Assembly: GCA_964516435.1 (NCBI GenBank)
Contig: CAZEZP010000025.1
Location: forward strand, 62,001 to 126,000
DNA length: 64,000 bases
Direction of reading: 5' to 3'
Source of the DNA: HGW-17 sp964516435
Lineage (GTDB): Bacteria; Myxococcota_A; Polyangia; HGW-17
Of this stretch, positions 49,838-59,365 are shown one piece after another (the first letter of the stretch is position 1; every line of letters begins with the position of its first letter). The translations under genes were made by a program, and so were the position numbers. Below the pieces are notes generated by a model. The model did no database searches. It was not told the DNA's origin and worked only from the letters and a program-made list of their open reading frames with translations.

Positions 49838-51511
49838 ATGAAAACCAGGTTGCTCTTTTTTCTCATGTCCGTGTTCTCCATTTCGTCCCTGCTGTCCGGG
49901 TGCGCCGGAAAATCCAGCCAGGTAGCCGCCGTATGCGGAAATTCCGTCGTGGAAGAAGGGGAAGAATGCGATCCCCCGGGCGTTGGCGCCTGCACGGCTT
50001 CCTGCATGCGGGACACATCCAAGTGCGGGGATGATCTCTGCCAGTATCCGGAAAATCCGTCCAACTGCCCCGGCGACTGCCCGTCCGGCGTATGCGGCAA
50101 CGAACTGCGCGATCCCGGCGAGGAATGCGATGGAATGGACCTGGGCGGCGCCGGCTGCCAGACCCTGGGCTACCCGGGTGGTGCGCTGGCCTGCTCGCCG
50201 GCCACCTGCGAATACGACGTGAGCCAGTGCATCAATCCCAACTGCGGCAACACCCTGCTCGACGACGGCGAGGAATGCGACACGGCCAACCTCAATGGCA
50301 ACACCTGCGAATCGCTGGGATTCGATGGCGGCACCCTGAAGTGCAGTTCGTACTGCCGCCTCGACGACAGCGAATGCTATTACCTCTCGTGCGGCAACGG
50401 GCAACTGGATTCCGGGGAAGAATGCGACGGCTGGCAACTCAACAATGCCAGTTGCACGGATTTCGGCTTTGCGGGCGGCGTTCTAAAATGCACGAGCAAC
50501 TGCCGCTATGACAAGAGCGCCTGCGTGGCCTCCCTGTGCGGCAATCTCATCCTCAACGAGGGCGAAGACTGCGACGGCGCCAACCTCAACAACGCCACCT
50601 GCGCCTCCCGCGGCTATTACGGGGGCGTGCTCGCCTGCTACAGCAACTGCACGTACAACGAATCCGGCTGCACGAACTGCGGCAACGGCTCCATCGATGC
50701 CGGCGAGCAGTGCGACGGCGACGACATGGGCGGCAAGACCTGCCAGACCCTGGGCTACGACGGCGGCACGCTCTCCTGCAACGCCAACTGCACCATCAAC
50801 GAGAACCTCTGCTACCAGACCCATTGCGGCGACGGCGTGCTGGATCCCGGCGAGGAGTGCGACACCACCAACCTCAACGGCGCCTCCTGCCAGACCCTGG
50901 GCTATACCGGCGGTACTCTCGCGTGCAACGTCAACTGCACGTACAACACGTCCAACTGCAACAACGACGTGAACCTGTGCGGCAATGGCGCGATCGACGC
51001 CGGCGAGCAGTGCGACGGCACCAACCTCAACAACGCCACCTGCATTTCCCAGGGCTACACCTGGGGCGGCACGCTCGCGTGCAATTCCACCTGCCAGTTC
51101 AACACCAGCCAGTGCTATTCCTCGTGCTGGGCGGATCGCCTGGAGCCCAACAACGGCTCCACGTCGGCCACCCAACTGACCGTGGGCACCCGCTACGACA
51201 GTCTCACCATCTGCGCCTCCGACGTGGACTGGTTCAAGTTCAACCGCCAGTCGGGCGTCAACTACCGCATCACCGTTTTCTTCACGGGTTCGCGCGGGGA
51301 TCTGGACCTGGAAGTCTATTACAATGGCACCTACCTGGCGGGCGCCTACGCCAACAACGATGGAACCACGCCCGTGGACAACGAGGTCTTCAACATGCCG
51401 TCCTCGTTCAACAATGGCACGGCCGGCACCTATCACTTCCGCGTCTATGGCGAGGGCACGGCGCCGAACAACGACACCAACCTGTATTCCATCCAGATCA
51501 CCACGTATTGA
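49838..51511 (+). CDS. Lipoprotein of eight myxobacterial-type cysteine repeats with a C-terminal beta domain
   Basis: The start at 49838 (GAGAGG upstream) gives a signal peptide with lipobox LLSGC. The mature chain has eight repeats of about 45 residues with the pattern CGN..D.GEECD..L....C..LGY.GG.L.C...C....S.C, the 'Myxo_disulf_rpt' (DUF4215-like) module, which forms disulphide-stabilised units outside the cell. The first repeat is short and followed by an insert. After residue 440 a domain beginning DRLEPNNGSTSATQLTVG and ending YSIQITTY resembles bacterial pre-peptidase C-terminal (PPC) domains. It should be a surface lipoprotein. Such repeats are characteristic of Myxococcota and related predatory bacteria. 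Confidence 0.88.
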   Translation: MKTRLLFFLMSVFSISSLLSGCAGKSSQVAAVCGNSVVEEGEECDPPGVGACTASCMRDTSKCGDDLCQYPENPSNCPGDCPSGVCGNELRDPGEECDGMDLGGAGCQTLGYPGGALACSPATCEYDVSQCINPNCGNTLLDDGEECDTANLNGNTCESLGFDGGTLKCSSYCRLDDSECYYLSCGNGQLDSGEECDGWQLNNASCTDFGFAGGVLKCTSNCRYDKSACVASLCGNLILNEGEDCDGANLNNATCASRGYYGGVLACYSNCTYNESGCTNCGNGSIDAGEQCDGDDMGGKTCQTLGYDGGTLSCNANCTINENLCYQTHCGDGVLDPGEECDTTNLNGASCQTLGYTGGTLACNVNCTYNTSNCNNDVNLCGNGAIDAGEQCDGTNLNNATCISQGYTWGGTLACNSTCQFNTSQCYSSCWADRLEPNNGSTSATQLTVGTRYDSLTICASDVDWFKFNRQSGVNYRITVFFTGSRGDLDLEVYYNGTYLAGAYANNDGTTPVDNEVFNMPSSFNNGTAGTYHFRVYGEGTAPNNDTNLYSIQITTY

Positions 51512-51524
51512 TCCTGTTTCTTCT

Positions 51525-51545
51525 ATTGTAATTTTTTATTACAAT
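51525..51545. terminator. AT-rich hairpin between convergent genes
   Basis: ATTGTAAT (51525-51532), five T, and ATTACAAT (51538-51545) form a perfect stem-loop just after the lipoprotein stop. It may act as a bidirectional terminator, though it lacks a GC-rich stem. Confidence 0.45.
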
Positions 51546-51584
51546 TATTTGAAGTTAAATATTACAATAACAATAAAAAGGGTC

Positions 51585-52388
51585 TCACTGGGAAGCGCGG
51601 CGGCGGAACGCCTCGTACAGACACAGGGCGGCAGCCACGGATGCATTGTAGGAACCCACGACCGAAGCGGCCATGGGAAGCCGGACCCGCACGTCGCAGG
51701 CAGCGGCCACCCCGGGACGCAGACCCTGGTGCTCGGAACCCATCACCAGCGCCAGCGGACGGAGCAGATCGATGGACGCGATGTCTGTTTCGGCCTCTCC
51801 GGCGGCGCCCACGGCGAACCAGCCCCGCTCACGGGCCTCGAGCAGAGCGTTCTTCAGATTGGAAACCCGGGCCACCGGGAAATGCGCCAGCGCGCCGGCC
51901 GATGCCTTCATGGCCCCGGCGGTGACGTGTGCCGAATCATGCAGGGGGATGACCATGCCGCGCGCGCCCAGCAAAAGGGCCGAGCGGGCGATCGCGCCCA
52001 GGTTGTGCGGATCCGTGATGCGGTCCAGGAACACCAGCACGGGCGGCAGAATTGGTGGCGCCGGAATGTCGAGGAGAGAATCGAGAGCGGCATACGAAAA
52101 GCCATCCACGAGCGCCGCCACGCCCTGGTGCACTCCGCCGGCGCACAGGGTGTCGAGTTCGGCGGCCAGGACGTTCTCCACCGGCACGCCGGCGGACCGG
52201 GCCATGGCCAGCAGAGACGGCGGGGTGGAGGAACAGGCCAGAAGTTGCCGCACGGAGCCGGCCGACAGGCACTCCTCCACCGGATGCACGCCGAACACCA
52301 GGTGCACATCACCGGCAGGAGCCTTCCAGGCCGTTTTTTCCGGCTCCCGGCCGAAACGCCGGCCCCGGGGCGAACCAGCGCCCTTCAC
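51585..52388 (-). CDS. rlmB: 23S rRNA (guanosine-2'-O-)-methyltransferase RlmB-like (SpoU family)
   Basis: The 267-residue protein has an N-terminal substrate-binding domain (VFGVHPVEECL) and the SpoU knot motifs: LDRITDPHNLGAIARSA (motif 1 with the catalytic Arg), LVMGSEHQGLRP (motif 2) and VGSYNASVAAALCLYEAFRR (motif 3; Tyr-Asn replaces the common Leu-Asn). Such enzymes methylate the ribose of a guanosine in 23S rRNA (G2251 for RlmB); a related TrmH target cannot be ruled out. The first 25 residues are basic and probably disordered. Its start overlaps the stop of pyrF (ATGA), so the genes are coupled. Confidence 0.9.
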   Translation of the reverse strand: MKGAGSPRGRRFGREPEKTAWKAPAGDVHLVFGVHPVEECLSAGSVRQLLACSSTPPSLLAMARSAGVPVENVLAAELDTLCAGGVHQGVAALVDGFSYAALDSLLDIPAPPILPPVLVFLDRITDPHNLGAIARSALLLGARGMVIPLHDSAHVTAGAMKASAGALAHFPVARVSNLKNALLEARERGWFAVGAAGEAETDIASIDLLRPLALVMGSEHQGLRPGVAAACDVRVRLPMAASVVGSYNASVAAALCLYEAFRRRASQ

Positions 52389-53125
52389 GACCGCGCCTCC
52401 GGCAGCGCGGATGCGATTTCATCCACGATTTCACGGGCGGCCTGCGCGGGATCGGCCGCATCCCGGATGGGCCGGCCCACCACGAGATGCGTCGCGCCGG
52501 CGGCGATGGCGCCCGCCGGTGTCGCGGTACGCTTCTGGTCCTGGACGTCGTGGCCAGGGCGGATGCCCGGAATCACGCGGGCGAACCCCGATGGAACCCG
52601 GTCCTGCAATGCACCCACCTCCAGCGCCGAAGCCACCACGCCGCCAACCCCGGCTTCGAGGCAAAGTTGCGTCCGGGAGATCACCAGTTCCTCCACCGTC
52701 CGGGAAAAGCCATCGCGGGCCAGATCCTCCGCCCCCAGCGAGGTGAGCACCGTCACCCCCAGCAGCGTGGGGCGGCAGGACAGTCCATCCGCGGCGGACT
52801 GCGCCTGGCGCAGCATTTCGAGGCCGCCGGAGGCGTGCACCGTGATGAAGCGCAGGGGAAGCCCGTCCAGATTGCGGATGGCCCTGTGCACCGTGGCGGG
52901 AATGTCGTGCAGTTTGAGATCCAGGAACACCGGCAGGCCGAAGGCCGCCATGCGCTCCACGACCGCGCGGCCCTCGCGCAGGAACAGTTCCAGGCCGATT
53001 TTCCACATGCCCACGGAATCCTTGAGGATTTCTCCCAGAAGCACGGCCTCTTCTGCCGTCTGCACGTCCAGGGCGAAAATCAGGCGGCTTTTGGCCATTT
53101 CCCATGTTTCACGATTCGTCTGCAT
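52385..53125 (-). CDS. pyrF: Orotidine-5'-phosphate decarboxylase
   Basis: PyrF makes UMP from OMP in pyrimidine synthesis. The 246-residue product has the catalytic LDLKLHDIPATV, FALDVQTAEEA at the first strand, TVHASGG and the phosphate-gripping VIPGIRPGHD, followed by GATHLVVGRPI. The ATG at 53125 follows AAAGGAG by seven bases; an in-frame ATG at 53098 is an alternative. The gene is read after the DUF4340 gene (34-base gap) and overlaps rlmB. Length and motifs are normal for group I OMP decarboxylases. Confidence 0.95.
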   Translation of the reverse strand: MQTNRETWEMAKSRLIFALDVQTAEEAVLLGEILKDSVGMWKIGLELFLREGRAVVERMAAFGLPVFLDLKLHDIPATVHRAIRNLDGLPLRFITVHASGGLEMLRQAQSAADGLSCRPTLLGVTVLTSLGAEDLARDGFSRTVEELVISRTQLCLEAGVGGVVASALEVGALQDRVPSGFARVIPGIRPGHDVQDQKRTATPAGAIAAGATHLVVGRPIRDAADPAQAAREIVDEIASALPEARS

Positions 53126-53158
53126 GATGCGGCTCCTTTCATGCGGTCGCTTTCCGCA

Positions 53159-54607
53159 TTACTGGCGGATGCCCGGAACAGGCGTATTTTCGGGATCCTT
53201 CGGCTGCAGCATCCACCCTTCCCGATTGCGGCAGATTTCGGCGATGTGCTTGTCCATCACCTTGTAGACCCGGTCCGACCGGTCCGAAACGGTGGTGTAA
53301 TGGAAGCGGTAGCCGCCGCGATCCACGGGGGTGGGCTTTCCCCAGGAAATCCGCACTCGCTGCATTTTTTTTCCTTTGTCCGGCAGGATGTCGAGTTCCA
53401 GAAAATCGCCGTCCACCTGCGGCATGAATTCCGCGGCCACCCCCAGGGGCGCTACCACGTCGGAAGCCGAGAGGTTGCCGGAATCGAGGAAGGCGAAGAA
53501 TTCATCGAGCCTCGAGCGGGCCAGGGCGAATTCGCGCGTCGAAGACTTCACCACGAAGATTCCGGAGGCGTCGCGGGCCATGTCCCACGAGAAATCCCCG
53601 CATTTGCCCCGCATGGCCTGCACGGCGGATTCCGGAACCTTCAGCACCAGCGGGTCGGCCAGGTCCAGGGCATCGAGCAGCAGGACGTCCCGCAGCGTGT
53701 GGGAACGAACCAGCGGCACGTAGGAGAGGGGCTTCCATTCGCCGCCGGAATCGCGTTCCTCCACGCGCACCGGCACCCGTTCCTCGCTCGCCTCGTGGAT
53801 GGAGAGACGCACGCCCCGTCCGCTGGCGAGGACCAACTCCACCTTCCCCAGGACCGGCGACGAAATCCGGGAGCCATCGCTTTCCACGGCATCGACCCGC
53901 AGATTCAAAAGGCGCGCCAGGGAACGCTTCACCCGTGAAGGGTGCCAGGTTCCCGGCGGCAATTGCGCCTTCACTTCACGCGAATCCCCCTCGAAGGCGA
54001 ACCGGAAGGTCTCGCTTCCATCCGCCCTGAAAAGTGCCAGGGCGGCCACGTCCGGCTCGCGCGCGCCCACGATTTCCGGGCGCAGCCAGTCCGCGGCGTC
54101 CCGGACGAAAGCCTGCCGCACGGCGCCCCGGATCTGCCACACGTCGTTGGCGCCTTCCATCCGGAACAGCGTGTATTCCGAACTCTTTCCCAGGTGGAAA
54201 TGCCACAGTTTCCGGCCTTCCTGGGACACTTCCACTTCCACGGACTGCCTTCCGGCCACCTTCTCGCGCTCGTGGATCTCGGGAGAACTCCCGATCACCA
54301 GGCCGAACTGGAACGTCTGCATCTTGCGCAGCAGGCTTTCCACCAGTTTGTCATTGGCTCTTCCCCTGAACGGCGCCTCCACATGCCATCCGTCCGCCTG
54401 CCGCTTGAGCACGAATTCTCCATAGCGGTTGCGCACGCGCATCGCATCGGCCTTCTCCAGCGGACCCGCCGGCATGGGCACGGGCGGACGGACGCCGGCC
54501 TGCTGCAGCGTGGGCGGCTTCACATTCCTTGGCCAGAGAAAGAAGATGCCGATGCCGGCGCCTGCCACCATCACCAGCGGCAACAACCATGTTTTCACCT
54601 TATCCAT
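53159..54607 (-). CDS. DUF4340 domain protein of a Gld-type ABC system
   Basis: The 482-residue protein has one N-terminal membrane helix (WLLPLVMVAGAGIGIFFLW) and a periplasmic part of repeated beta units (YGEFVLKRQADGWHV; ANDVWQIRGAVRQAFV; GDFSWDMARDASGIFVV), the pattern of DUF4340. Such proteins accompany GldG-type ABC transporters in gliding and related envelope systems, where they may act as auxiliary solute or structural components. Its start overlaps the end of the GldFG-like gene by eight bases. No lipobox is present. The precise job is unknown. Confidence 0.82.
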   Translation of the reverse strand: MDKVKTWLLPLVMVAGAGIGIFFLWPRNVKPPTLQQAGVRPPVPMPAGPLEKADAMRVRNRYGEFVLKRQADGWHVEAPFRGRANDKLVESLLRKMQTFQFGLVIGSSPEIHEREKVAGRQSVEVEVSQEGRKLWHFHLGKSSEYTLFRMEGANDVWQIRGAVRQAFVRDAADWLRPEIVGAREPDVAALALFRADGSETFRFAFEGDSREVKAQLPPGTWHPSRVKRSLARLLNLRVDAVESDGSRISSPVLGKVELVLASGRGVRLSIHEASEERVPVRVEERDSGGEWKPLSYVPLVRSHTLRDVLLLDALDLADPLVLKVPESAVQAMRGKCGDFSWDMARDASGIFVVKSSTREFALARSRLDEFFAFLDSGNLSASDVVAPLGVAAEFMPQVDGDFLELDILPDKGKKMQRVRISWGKPTPVDRGGYRFHYTTVSDRSDRVYKVMDKHIAEICRNREGWMLQPKDPENTPVPGIRQ

Positions 54608-56768
54608 TTTTCCTGTTCCTCTGCTTTCGGCGGCGCAGCCCGTTCACGACGGCCCCGATGGCCAGCAGCGCCAGCACGGGCGCCCCCACGGCCAGTCCCA
54701 CCACGCCATGCAGGCCATCCGTCTTTTCCGTGTGCAGACGCTGCAGGCCGCGGCCCCGCATGCGCAGGTGCGCCAGTTGGTCGTCCTCCAGCAGGAAATC
54801 CATCACCTGCCGGAAGAAGATGGAATGCGTGTTCACGGTCTGGAAATTGAAGTCGCGGAAGAGATCCGAATCGCCCAGCACCACGGCCCGCGTGCGCGGC
54901 GGATACGGCCCTCCGGGCGCCGCCTCCAGGAAGAGCCCCACTGGAAACGCGCCGCGGTCCGGCGTCTGCGGCCAGTTCATGTCTTCCTCGTAGGCGCGCG
55001 CGTGGCGCCAGGACCCCGCATCGGTGCGCAGCGTGCGCACCACCGAAAACGGCCCCTTTTCCTTCATCTGCACCGTGGAAACGGTAAACGGCATGATGGT
55101 GAGCGAACGGGAGGCGTCCACCATGGGCATCAGCGGAAACGTCATCACCTTGTCCGGGCGCACGCTCACCTGTGGCGCCGACAGCGAAAGCACCAGATCC
55201 TCTCCCAGTTCGATGCCCCACGCGCGCAGATGCCGGCCCAGCGAGGGATTGGGCACCCACTGGCGGGGAACGCCCCGGACCACGAGGTTGTTGCGCAGCA
55301 TCATGCCATCGGCGAGCACCAGCACGGGCCGGCCCCGGCGCAAAAATGCATCCACCTCGCCCCATGCCGCATCCGGGAAATCACGGATGGGCCCCGCCAC
55401 CACCAGGATGGCCGCATCCGGCGGCACGCCATCCTTGCGCCGCACGAACTCGAACTCCTGGATAGTGGCGAAGAGACGGTCATAACCGCCGCGCGGGTCC
55501 TCGGGCGCCGTCGGGAATTCCCCGTGGTCCGCGGTGAAGACCACCTTGCGCTTCCCCGTGACGAGGCGCTTGAGCCGCGACGTGATCTCGTACTCGAGAA
55601 AACGCGTGTCCGTCGCATCGGGCAGGATCTGGGCGCTGTCGCCGACGGCGATCGCCAGACCGAACGTGATGCGCTGCAACTCCATGGAGGAGGCCGTCTT
55701 GCGGCCGAATTCCATCTCCCCGATGCCATAGGACTTCGCCAGACGGGCGGCTTCCCCGTCCGCATCCGGGTGCAGGACGGCCGTCTTCACCCGGGGGGAG
55801 CGCACGCGGTATTCCTCCAGCAGCGTTTCCACGTCCTGCGCGGCCGGGCGCAACTGCGCCGGCAGGCGGGAAGAACGGAAAAACACGATCCGCACGTCCT
55901 TGGGCAGGCGGGAAAGCACGTCCACGCTCTCGCGGGAGAGGGAATGCAGGCCACCGGACGTGAGATCCAGACGCAGGGGGAAGCGCAGGGCCGCGAGGTA
56001 GGACAGCACGAGCACGAGCGCCAGAGTTGCCGGCTTCCAGGAAAGCCGCGGCAGAAGCCGCGAAAAACGCCAACTATCGAAGCCGCACGCCGCCAGAAAC
56101 AGCCCCACGCACACGAACGTGAGAAAATAGGCCGCATCGGGAAGCCACAGGATGCCCCGGGAGAAGTAGGCCATGTGCATTGAAAATGAAATCTGCAACA
56201 ATGCATCCTGCAGCGCTTCCGGGGCCAGCGGCGCCAGGCGCTGGGGAATCCAGAAAGCGAACACCACCACGAAGGCCGTCAGGAAAGCGGCCGTCTGCGA
56301 GCGGGAATAAGAGCTGACGGCGAGCCCCACGGCGGCGAATGCCGCCCCCAGGCCGAACATTCCCAGGTTGGCCGACAGCAGTTGGCCGAAATCGAACTGT
56401 CCCCAGCCTGCGGCCTGCACCGACAGCGGCGTCATGAATCCGCCCGCCAGCGCCAGCAGGAGAATCAGCAGCACCACGGAAAAGCGCACGCCCACCACAG
56501 TCGACGGCCGCAGGGGAAGCAGCCGCACGAGGTCCAGTTCGTCTGCGCGATGCACGAGTTGGCCGCTGGTGACCGCCAGAATGAACAGCGCCAGCAGGAT
56601 GGGAGCCAGTTGAAAATACGGCTCCAGCGTCACCACGCGCGCCTCCAGCAGCACGTTGAAAGCCAGAAGGCCGGAAAGCGCCCAGAATGCGACGAGCAGG
56701 ACGTAGAGGGCCGGCCTCTGGAGCCAATCCAGGACTTCGCGCCGGAACAGGGCCGTCCACTCACGCAT
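54600..56768 (-). CDS. Fused GldF-GldG-like ABC permease/auxiliary protein
   Basis: The start at 56768 follows AGGAGGTG; the frame further up overlaps the ATPase gene and is rejected. The first 240 residues hold six membrane helices of an ABC-2 permease like GldF (REWTALFRREVLDWLQRPALY opening). About residue 270 another helix leads to a large periplasmic GldG-like domain with FTADHGEFPT and FLRRGRPVLVLADGM, and a final membrane helix near the C-terminus. In Bacteroidota GldF and GldG are separate genes; here they are one 722-residue chain. With the ATPase next to it, it forms a complete ABC exporter-like machine linked to motility or envelope function in related bacteria. Confidence 0.87.
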   Translation of the reverse strand: MREWTALFRREVLDWLQRPALYVLLVAFWALSGLLAFNVLLEARVVTLEPYFQLAPILLALFILAVTSGQLVHRADELDLVRLLPLRPSTVVGVRFSVVLLILLLALAGGFMTPLSVQAAGWGQFDFGQLLSANLGMFGLGAAFAAVGLAVSSYSRSQTAAFLTAFVVVFAFWIPQRLAPLAPEALQDALLQISFSMHMAYFSRGILWLPDAAYFLTFVCVGLFLAACGFDSWRFSRLLPRLSWKPATLALVLVLSYLAALRFPLRLDLTSGGLHSLSRESVDVLSRLPKDVRIVFFRSSRLPAQLRPAAQDVETLLEEYRVRSPRVKTAVLHPDADGEAARLAKSYGIGEMEFGRKTASSMELQRITFGLAIAVGDSAQILPDATDTRFLEYEITSRLKRLVTGKRKVVFTADHGEFPTAPEDPRGGYDRLFATIQEFEFVRRKDGVPPDAAILVVAGPIRDFPDAAWGEVDAFLRRGRPVLVLADGMMLRNNLVVRGVPRQWVPNPSLGRHLRAWGIELGEDLVLSLSAPQVSVRPDKVMTFPLMPMVDASRSLTIMPFTVSTVQMKEKGPFSVVRTLRTDAGSWRHARAYEEDMNWPQTPDRGAFPVGLFLEAAPGGPYPPRTRAVVLGDSDLFRDFNFQTVNTHSIFFRQVMDFLLEDDQLAHLRMRGRGLQRLHTEKTDGLHGVVGLAVGAPVLALLAIGAVVNGLRRRKQRNRKNG

Positions 56769-57498
56769 GGGACACCTCCTCGCCCAGCAGGGCCCGGCGC
56801 AGTTCGTCGTCCGGCGCCATCGGCCCGTCATACGTGAGTTTCCCGGCGGCGAGCACCAGCACGCGGTCCGCCAGTTCCCGCGCTTCCGAAAGCAGATGGG
56901 TGCTCAGCAGCACCGTGCGGGTCCGGGCCAACTGGCGCACCAGGTCGTGAAACGCCTCCTGCTGCTGCGGATCCAGGCCGGTCACGGGCTCGTCCAGGAT
57001 CACGAAGCCGGGATCGTGCAGGAGGACCAGCGCCAATGCGGCCCGCTGCCGGTATCCGCGCGAGAAGCCGCCGGAAAGCCGGTGCAGGACATCTCCCAAC
57101 TGCAGGGAATCGACCAGTTCCCGGCGGCGGCGCGCCAGCGAATCGCGGGACATTCCATGGACGGCCGCGAACAGTTCCATGTGCTCGTTCAGCGTCAGCG
57201 ACGGATCGAGGAAGCTCTCCTCCGGCAGATAGCCGATCCTGCGGCGCACCTGCACGTCCTGGCGCAAGGGATCCATGCCGAACACGCGCACGGTTCCTCC
57301 ATCGGGCGCGAGCAGGCCGGAAAGCAGGCGCATGGTGGTGGTCTTGCCGGCGCCGTTGAGTCCCAGCAAGGCCACGCACCCGCTTCCGTCCAGCGTAAAG
57401 GAGAGACCGGACAGAGCTTCGACGCGCCCGTAGCGCACACAGACGTCCTGCAGTTTCACGCAGGGGTCGGCAGAAGGTTCTTCCTGGTTTTCGATCAT
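56761..57498 (-). CDS. ABC transporter ATP-binding protein (GldA-like)
   Basis: The protein shows Walker A GLNGAGKTTTM, Q-loop region GYLPEES, the ABC signature FSRGYRQRAALA (LSGG variant with GFSRGYRQR) and Walker B FVILDEPVTGLDPQQ followed by the switch His in LLSTHLLSE. It should power the GldFG-like fusion encoded immediately after (eight-base overlap). The ATG at 57498 is taken as start; a TTG at 57510 overlapping the previous stop is possible. Neither has a clear ribosome site, so translation may be coupled to the pseudokinase gene upstream. Confidence 0.9.
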   Translation of the reverse strand: MIENQEEPSADPCVKLQDVCVRYGRVEALSGLSFTLDGSGCVALLGLNGAGKTTTMRLLSGLLAPDGGTVRVFGMDPLRQDVQVRRRIGYLPEESFLDPSLTLNEHMELFAAVHGMSRDSLARRRRELVDSLQLGDVLHRLSGGFSRGYRQRAALALVLLHDPGFVILDEPVTGLDPQQQEAFHDLVRQLARTRTVLLSTHLLSEARELADRVLVLAAGKLTYDGPMAPDDELRRALLGEEVSHA

Positions 57499-57506
57499 GA
57501 CAAAAA

Positions 57507-59162
57507 TCAATACCGGATGGTGCCGGAACCGCTCAGGTCGGTGTCGAGCGTGGGAAACTCCAGTTGCCTGAGGATGCCGAAAGCGCAGGAGGCGATCTTT
57601 GGATCCGGTTTTCCCTCCAGCGTGGCGGAAACGTAGCGGATCCGTCCCTTCCGGCCGTCGATCTGGTAATTGATGAGCACCGTGCCCGTGGGCGGTATGC
57701 AGGCGCCAGAAATCTGCATGATGACATCACGGTTCACGATGGAATTGATGACGGAGCGGGGAAGCTCGAGGCTGTCGAGCGCATACACCTTGATTTCCTC
57801 GCCCGCATAGCCCCCGCCCGCGGAACCGCCGGAACCGCCCGATTTGGTGCGCTTCTTGCGCACGCCGGCCTTCATGCCGCCGCCGGAGGCATCCATGTCG
57901 GCCGCCGCATCCGTTTCCACGGCCACGTCCTGATCCCCGCCCAGCGACCGCTTGCCGCGGCCCCCACTCTGGGAAGTGACGCTCTGGTACAGCACGATGG
58001 AGGCCGCCACGGCCGCAATGAGCACGATGCCCAGCACCACCGTGAGCTTGAGCGTGCGCGACTGGCGCTTTTCGGCCACCGTGGTCTGACGCTCGGCCTC
58101 CTCGCGCCGCTTGAGTTCCATGCGCCGCTGGTACTCGTGCACGAAATCCGTGAAATCCGGATGCTGCAGGGCCTTCTTGCGCAGCCCGGTGGCGATCGTC
58201 ACCACGATGTGATCCGGCAGGATTTCCTCGTCGCACAGTTTCTCGCGGATTTCCTGCCCGCTGTAGGGGCCATAATCGAGCCGCCCCTTCTGCACCATGT
58301 ATTTCTTCTCGTCCTCGTCGTCGGCGAAGGTGCGCAGGAGGTCCAGCATCATCATGGACTTGCTGGCCTTCTTTCCGCCCAGAAGCGAGATGCGCAGCGC
58401 TTCCAGGAGCGCGCCCGCCGTGGCATGGCGCAGTTCCGGATCCGGCATCAGGCCCAGTTGCAGCGCCTCCACCAGTTCCCGCGGCAAATCCGGCTTCAGG
58501 TCCGGCGTGCCGTCGGGCTGTGCCGGCCTGCCGGACAGCATTACGTGCGCTACCTGGGCGAGCGAATAGACATCGGCGCGGTGATCCGGCTTGGTTCGCG
58601 CATATTCCGGAGCCAAGAAAGGCTGATCCGCAGGCTCCAGGAAGAGCCTGGGGTCCATGTGGGCCGACAATGCGCACATCCACCCGAATTCCGACACCTT
58701 CACGCGGCCAACGGAACTGACATGGATGCAGCGCGGGTGGATGAAGCCATGGAAGAAGTTGTCCTGGAGCTCGTCGAGCATGGCGGCGATGGGCGTCACG
58801 ATCCGTCGCACCGTGGCCGGCGGCGCGCCCACCGGAAACCGGCGGGAAATCAGTTCTGCGAGCGTCTGTCCCTCGGTCCAGGCCTGCGCCACGTACGGCA
58901 TGCGCGTGGCGGCATCCAGCCCGCAGCCGAACACTTCGACCATATGTTTATGCACGACGCCCACCAGCGGCTGGGCAACGGAGAAAACCAGATCCACGCC
59001 TTCCCGGCGCACAGCGGCCACTTTGTCCAGGCACTGCAGATCCACGGCCCGCTGATCGGAAAGACGAACCGCCTTGTAACGCTCTCCCCACCTATTTGTA
59101 CCGACGTATTGCAATACCTGGTATTGATTGGAAAGCGTAACACCATTGTTGAGCTTGGGCAT
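57507..59162 (-). CDS. Pseudokinase with GYF-like domain, membrane helix and TonB/AgmX-like C-terminus
   Basis: The N-terminal 260 residues fold like a Ser/Thr kinase but are degenerate: the catalytic HRD segment reads HPRCIHV, DFG reads EFG, and the Lys of the VAIK strand is missing (AVDLQCL). So it is probably a scaffold rather than an enzyme. About 290-350 resembles the GYF_2/DUF4339 domain (YGPYSGQEIREKL). A single membrane helix follows (LKLTVVLGIVLIAAVAASIVLY), then an acidic/Gly-rich linker. The periplasmic C-terminus (ISGACIPPTGTVLINYQIDG) resembles AgmX/TonB-type domains with two Cys. It is coupled to the Gld-like ATPase gene. Start 59162 is chosen by fit to the fold; no strong ribosome site is seen. 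Confidence 0.78.
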   Translation of the reverse strand: MPKLNNGVTLSNQYQVLQYVGTNRWGERYKAVRLSDQRAVDLQCLDKVAAVRREGVDLVFSVAQPLVGVVHKHMVEVFGCGLDAATRMPYVAQAWTEGQTLAELISRRFPVGAPPATVRRIVTPIAAMLDELQDNFFHGFIHPRCIHVSSVGRVKVSEFGWMCALSAHMDPRLFLEPADQPFLAPEYARTKPDHRADVYSLAQVAHVMLSGRPAQPDGTPDLKPDLPRELVEALQLGLMPDPELRHATAGALLEALRISLLGGKKASKSMMMLDLLRTFADDEDEKKYMVQKGRLDYGPYSGQEIREKLCDEEILPDHIVVTIATGLRKKALQHPDFTDFVHEYQRRMELKRREEAERQTTVAEKRQSRTLKLTVVLGIVLIAAVAASIVLYQSVTSQSGGRGKRSLGGDQDVAVETDAAADMDASGGGMKAGVRKKRTKSGGSGGSAGGGYAGEEIKVYALDSLELPRSVINSIVNRDVIMQISGACIPPTGTVLINYQIDGRKGRIRYVSATLEGKPDPKIASCAFGILRQLEFPTLDTDLSGSGTIRY

Positions 59163-59297
59163 GTCCAGTCGATCCTGTCGGGCGCTCGCACCTCGCCCCG
59201 CGTAAAAAAGGACGCCCCCATTATTGCCGCCGCCCGCCGCGATGCAAGCTGAAAACACGGGTAGGGTTCGTGGAACTTAACTCATAATTTTCCAACA

Positions 59298-59325
59298 TTG
59301 ATTTTCCTCCCGGATCGGCTACATT
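59298..59325 (+). promoter_or_regulatory. Promoter of the SGNH-like/TonB-receptor operon
   Basis: TTGATT (59298-59303) and TACATT (59320-59325) with a 16-base spacer lie about 40 bases before the SGNH-like gene start. Confidence 0.5.
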
Positions 59326-59365
59326 GCAGCGGCTCCCACACATGGGGAGACACGAGGATCTTTCC

